64,000 bases of DNA from Actinoplanes italicus (GTDB lineage Bacteria; Actinomycetota; Actinomycetes; Mycobacteriales; Micromonosporaceae). Within the stretch, counting starts at the first letter, position 1; every line of letters begins with the position of its first letter. Position numbers and translations under genes: made by a program. The stretch spans positions 1 through 64,000 of the forward strand of contig NZ_PVMZ01000007.1 in assembly GCF_003001815.1 (NCBI RefSeq), given 5' to 3'. Positions 61,857-64,000 of this stretch are shown here, in pieces. The notes below the pieces were generated by a model. The model was not told the DNA's origin and did not search any database. It saw nothing but the letters and a program-made list of their open reading frames with translations.

Positions 61857-62777
61857 TCAGAGGCGGATGCGCAGTACGGCTCCGGTGTCGTTGCAGGTGC
61901 TGCAGGTGGAGACGTAGGCGTGGCCGCCCCGGAGCGCCAGACCGCCCGGGTCGTCGAGGCCGGTGGCGATCAGGCGGCGCGCGTGGTCGGGACCGATCCG
62001 GAACAGGGCGTCGCGGTCCAGGACGTAGAGGCCGCCGTCCGGTGACCAGGCCACGTCGACGATGCTGGTGAAGCCCTCCGCCCACACCACCGGGACACGG
62101 CCGGGCTCGACGCGCCAGATTCGGGCGGCTCCGGGCCGTACCGTGGCGAGGTGGAACATCTCGCCGACGAACCAGGCGCCGTCCGGGCCCCGGGTGATCG
62201 AACCGGGCGTCAGCGGCGTCCGATCGGGCAGGACCGCGACCGTCTGGACCCGCCCGCGCGGCGTCACCCGGCGCACCGCCCGGCTCTGCGCGTCGACAAC
62301 CAGCCACCCGCGCGTGTTGTCGAGGAGCGCGACCGGATCACCGCCGACCCCCGTCAGCACGTTCCCGCCACGATAGAGCCGCGCGTCGGCGCCCACCGTC
62401 AGGATCGGCTCGCCGCCGGCGCCGGCCACCACGTCCGACGGGCCGGCCACACCGGCGCCGTCCGGTGACACGAGTGACGGCAGACCCGATACCACCCGCC
62501 ACTGGCGACCGAATTCGACCATGGTGATCGCGCCCGACCGGCCGCTGCAGACCACGCCGCCGGCCTCGGCACGACAGGGACCGCCCCGCCCGGCCTCCGC
62601 GACGTACAGCTCCCCGCGTGGTCCGAAGGCGAGACCGCGCGGGCTGTCGAGACCGCGCGCGACCACCTCCACCGCGGGCCGGGCCGGTATCGGCATCGGC
62701 ATCGGCGGTCCCGGATCGCCCGCCAGCAGGCTCGAGCCCGCAACAAGTGCAGCAAAACATGAACGGAATGTGATCAA
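61857..62777 (-). CDS. ScyD/ScyE family secreted beta-propeller protein
   Basis: The 306-residue product starts at TTG 62777 behind GGGGGA with a signal peptide (FRSCFAALVAGSSLLAG). Propeller blades recur as GLDSPRGLAFGPRGELYVAEAG, GPDGAWFVGE, AWSPDGGLYVLD and GLDDPGGLALRGGHAYVS, characteristic of NHL/SMP-30-like ScyD/ScyE proteins. A CSTC motif lies near the C-terminus. Cyanobacterial namesakes belong to the scytonemin locus; actinobacterial members are of unknown function. The open frame extends upstream to 63164 across the divergent kinase gene and was rejected there. Confidence 0.8.
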   Translation of the reverse strand: MITFRSCFAALVAGSSLLAGDPGPPMPMPIPARPAVEVVARGLDSPRGLAFGPRGELYVAEAGRGGPCRAEAGGVVCSGRSGAITMVEFGRQWRVVSGLPSLVSPDGAGVAGPSDVVAGAGGEPILTVGADARLYRGGNVLTGVGGDPVALLDNTRGWLVVDAQSRAVRRVTPRGRVQTVAVLPDRTPLTPGSITRGPDGAWFVGEMFHLATVRPGAARIWRVEPGRVPVVWAEGFTSIVDVAWSPDGGLYVLDRDALFRIGPDHARRLIATGLDDPGGLALRGGHAYVSTCSTCNDTGAVLRIRL

Positions 62778-62911
62778 GTGAGTCCCCCGTGTAATCGACA
62801 ATCCTCGACCAGGCTCTGCCCCCACCCCGGCGCCTCCACATCGCCCGAACGGCCGTTCAAGCCCGGGAGTCGTGAATCCGACCCCGGGGGAGGGACCGGT
62901 ACGGTCACGGA

Positions 62912-63589
62912 ATGAGGCGCACGTTCCCCGATCTCGTGGCCCGGGCCCGCGCGCTGACCGGGAACGGGCGGCGGGCCGTGCTCGGCATCGCGGGCCCGCC
63001 CGCGGCCGGCAAGACCACCCTCGCCGCCGAGCTCGTCGCGGCCCTCGCCTCCGGACCGCCGGCCGGGCTGGAGGCGGACTGGGTGGCACACGTGCCGATG
63101 GACGGCTTCCACCTCGCCGACGTCGAGCTGGACCGGCTCGGGCGGCGCGACCGCAAGGGCGCACCGGACACCTTCGACGCCTACGGGTACGCGGCCCTGC
63201 TGCGGCGGCTGCTCGAGGACCGGGACGAGATGATCTACGCGCCGGGCTTCGAACGGGTCCTGGAGCAACCGATCGCCGCGAGCATCGGCGTGCCGCGGTC
63301 CGCCCGGCTGATCGTCACCGAGGGGAACTATCTGCTGCTCGACGAGCCGCCATGGACACCGGTGCGGGAGCTGCTGAGCGAGGTCTGGTACGCCGATCTG
63401 GAACCCGGCGAGCGGTTGCGGCGGCTGGTCGACCGCCACGTCCGGTTCGGCAAGGAGCCCGCGGCCGCGCGGGCCTGGGCGACCGGCACCGACGAGCGCA
63501 ACGCCGAGCTGATCGCGGCCACCCGGTCACGGGCCGACCTGATCGTGCCGTCCGAGGTGATCGCCGGGCTGGGCGGCCCGCCATCCTGA
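62912..63589 (+). CDS. P-loop nucleoside/nucleotide kinase family protein
   Basis: The 225-residue product has a Walker A loop GPPAAGKTT (residues 28-36), VPMDGFHLADVEL (a DGFH motif seen in uridine kinase/CoaA-like enzymes), YAPGFERV and IVTEGNYLLL, then the lid arginines RLRRLVDRHVRFGKEP. This fits the uridine/panto-kinase superfamily branch often annotated as nucleoside/nucleotide kinase or fructose kinase FrcK. ATG 62912 starts at the conserved region. It is divergent from the ScyD/ScyE-like gene. Confidence 0.85.
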   Translation: MRRTFPDLVARARALTGNGRRAVLGIAGPPAAGKTTLAAELVAALASGPPAGLEADWVAHVPMDGFHLADVELDRLGRRDRKGAPDTFDAYGYAALLRRLLEDRDEMIYAPGFERVLEQPIAASIGVPRSARLIVTEGNYLLLDEPPWTPVRELLSEVWYADLEPGERLRRLVDRHVRFGKEPAAARAWATGTDERNAELIAATRSRADLIVPSEVIAGLGGPPS

Positions 63590-63634
63590 GAGCCGGCTGA
63601 GGGTTGCCGGTGGGCGCTGAAACGAGCGGGTGGC

Positions 63635-64000
63635 ATGCTTGCCGTCATGTCGGTGGGTGAGGCTGTCGAGACCGAGCCGCGCAGGCGTGGACCACGGTTC
63701 GCGCGTTTCGGTCTGGTGCTGGTCGCGGTGCTGTCGCTGCTGTTCGGCGTGCCGTGGGCGACTCTGGTCTGGTCCGGCAACGACTGGCCGGCACCGGTCT
63801 TCGTGGCCGGCACGCTGCTGTTCGTCGCGGTCGCCGGGGGCTTCCCGTGGCTGATGTTCCGCGGGCACGGCGGTCATCGCGATCGCGAGTCCCGGATCGC
63901 CGACACCCTGCTCGGCGTGATCTGGGTGCTGTTCACCTGGTCGATCATCGGCCAGCTCGCCGGACTGCTGCTGGCCGTCCTCGGTGTCGAGGACCCGGTC
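63635..64000 (+). CDS. Membrane protein, N-terminal part only
   Basis: The 122 visible residues from ATG 63635 (an in-frame ATG also at 63647) contain a short basic cytosolic start (EPRRRGPRF) and three hydrophobic segments of about 20 residues. The frame is open at the window edge. Position and topology would fit the N-terminal membrane part of a metallophosphoesterase or an unknown membrane protein, but no diagnostic motif is visible. Confidence 0.6.
   Translation, partial: MLAVMSVGEAVETEPRRRGPRFARFGLVLVAVLSLLFGVPWATLVWSGNDWPAPVFVAGTLLFVAVAGGFPWLMFRGHGGHRDRESRIADTLLGVIWVLFTWSIIGQLAGLLLAVLGVEDPV

Overview
The window is high-GC (roughly 70% or more by eye) actinobacterial chromosome. Gene content (PP2C/ANTAR/STAS regulators, a Ser/Thr kinase, a spore photoproduct lyase relative, GT2-rich polysaccharide genes, a CebR-type cellulase operator, several GTG/TTG starts, ATGA/GTGA overlaps) fits a mycelial, sporulating actinomycete. 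A member of the Micromonosporaceae such as Actinoplanes is my best guess, by inference only. No tRNA, rRNA, insertion sequence or CRISPR array was recognised.

Layout. 1-3623: glycogen debranching enzyme (cut by the window edge), exported serine hydrolase, DHA2 drug exporter. 3624-5057: a 1.4 kb repeat island with five 48-bp hairpin units, a (GGGCGGC)7 tract and two minisatellites. 5058-11576: radical SAM spore-photoproduct-lyase-like protein, secreted lipase, erythromycin-esterase-like enzyme, TusA-like protein, ANTAR-PAS-PP2C phosphatase, orphan MazF/PemK-type toxin. 11795-25228: 6-phosphogluconate dehydrogenase, diguanylate cyclase, MarR-GNAT fusion, MFS transporter, GGDEF-EAL protein, phosphoglucomutase, CopC-CopD fusion, YaaA, FKBP isomerase, anchored hypothetical protein. 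25266-34161: a 1955-residue MMPL transporter with a 1200-residue disordered repetitive tail, an SDR-like protein with a zinc-ribbon-like N-terminus and no catalytic Tyr, and a secreted protein ending in about 280 residues of Gly-Gly-Gly-Pro repeats. 34478-43953: SWIM protein plus SNF2 helicase, DUF5990 protein, esterase plus ATP-grasp ligase, and a GH9 cellulase with a CebR-type operator. 44014-50809: P450, STAS protein, amino-acid permease, Ser/Thr kinase, beta-propeller glycosidase-like protein, sulfotransferase, 51-residue Cys-rich protein.

51181-60732 is an exopolysaccharide-type locus: three GT2 glycosyltransferases, a large polytopic protein with five repeated cytosolic motifs, a DUF1616-like membrane protein, two GH26-like glycosidases (one a lipoprotein, one a Tat substrate) and a NodB deacetylase. 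It begins with a sigma70-like promoter and a leader whose Shine-Dalgarno can be sequestered in a hairpin. The glycosidases and deacetylase probably trim or modify the polymer made and exported by the other proteins. 61003-64000 holds a hypothetical protein, a ScyD/ScyE-like propeller, a P-loop kinase and the start of a membrane protein.

Most unusual items: the GGGP silk/elastin-like secreted protein, the giant MMPL tail with about ten RP-x-[TS]-L-x-[DE] motifs, the hairpin repeat island, the leaderless cellulase promoter with its operator inside the coding sequence, and the SD-masking leader of the polysaccharide operon.
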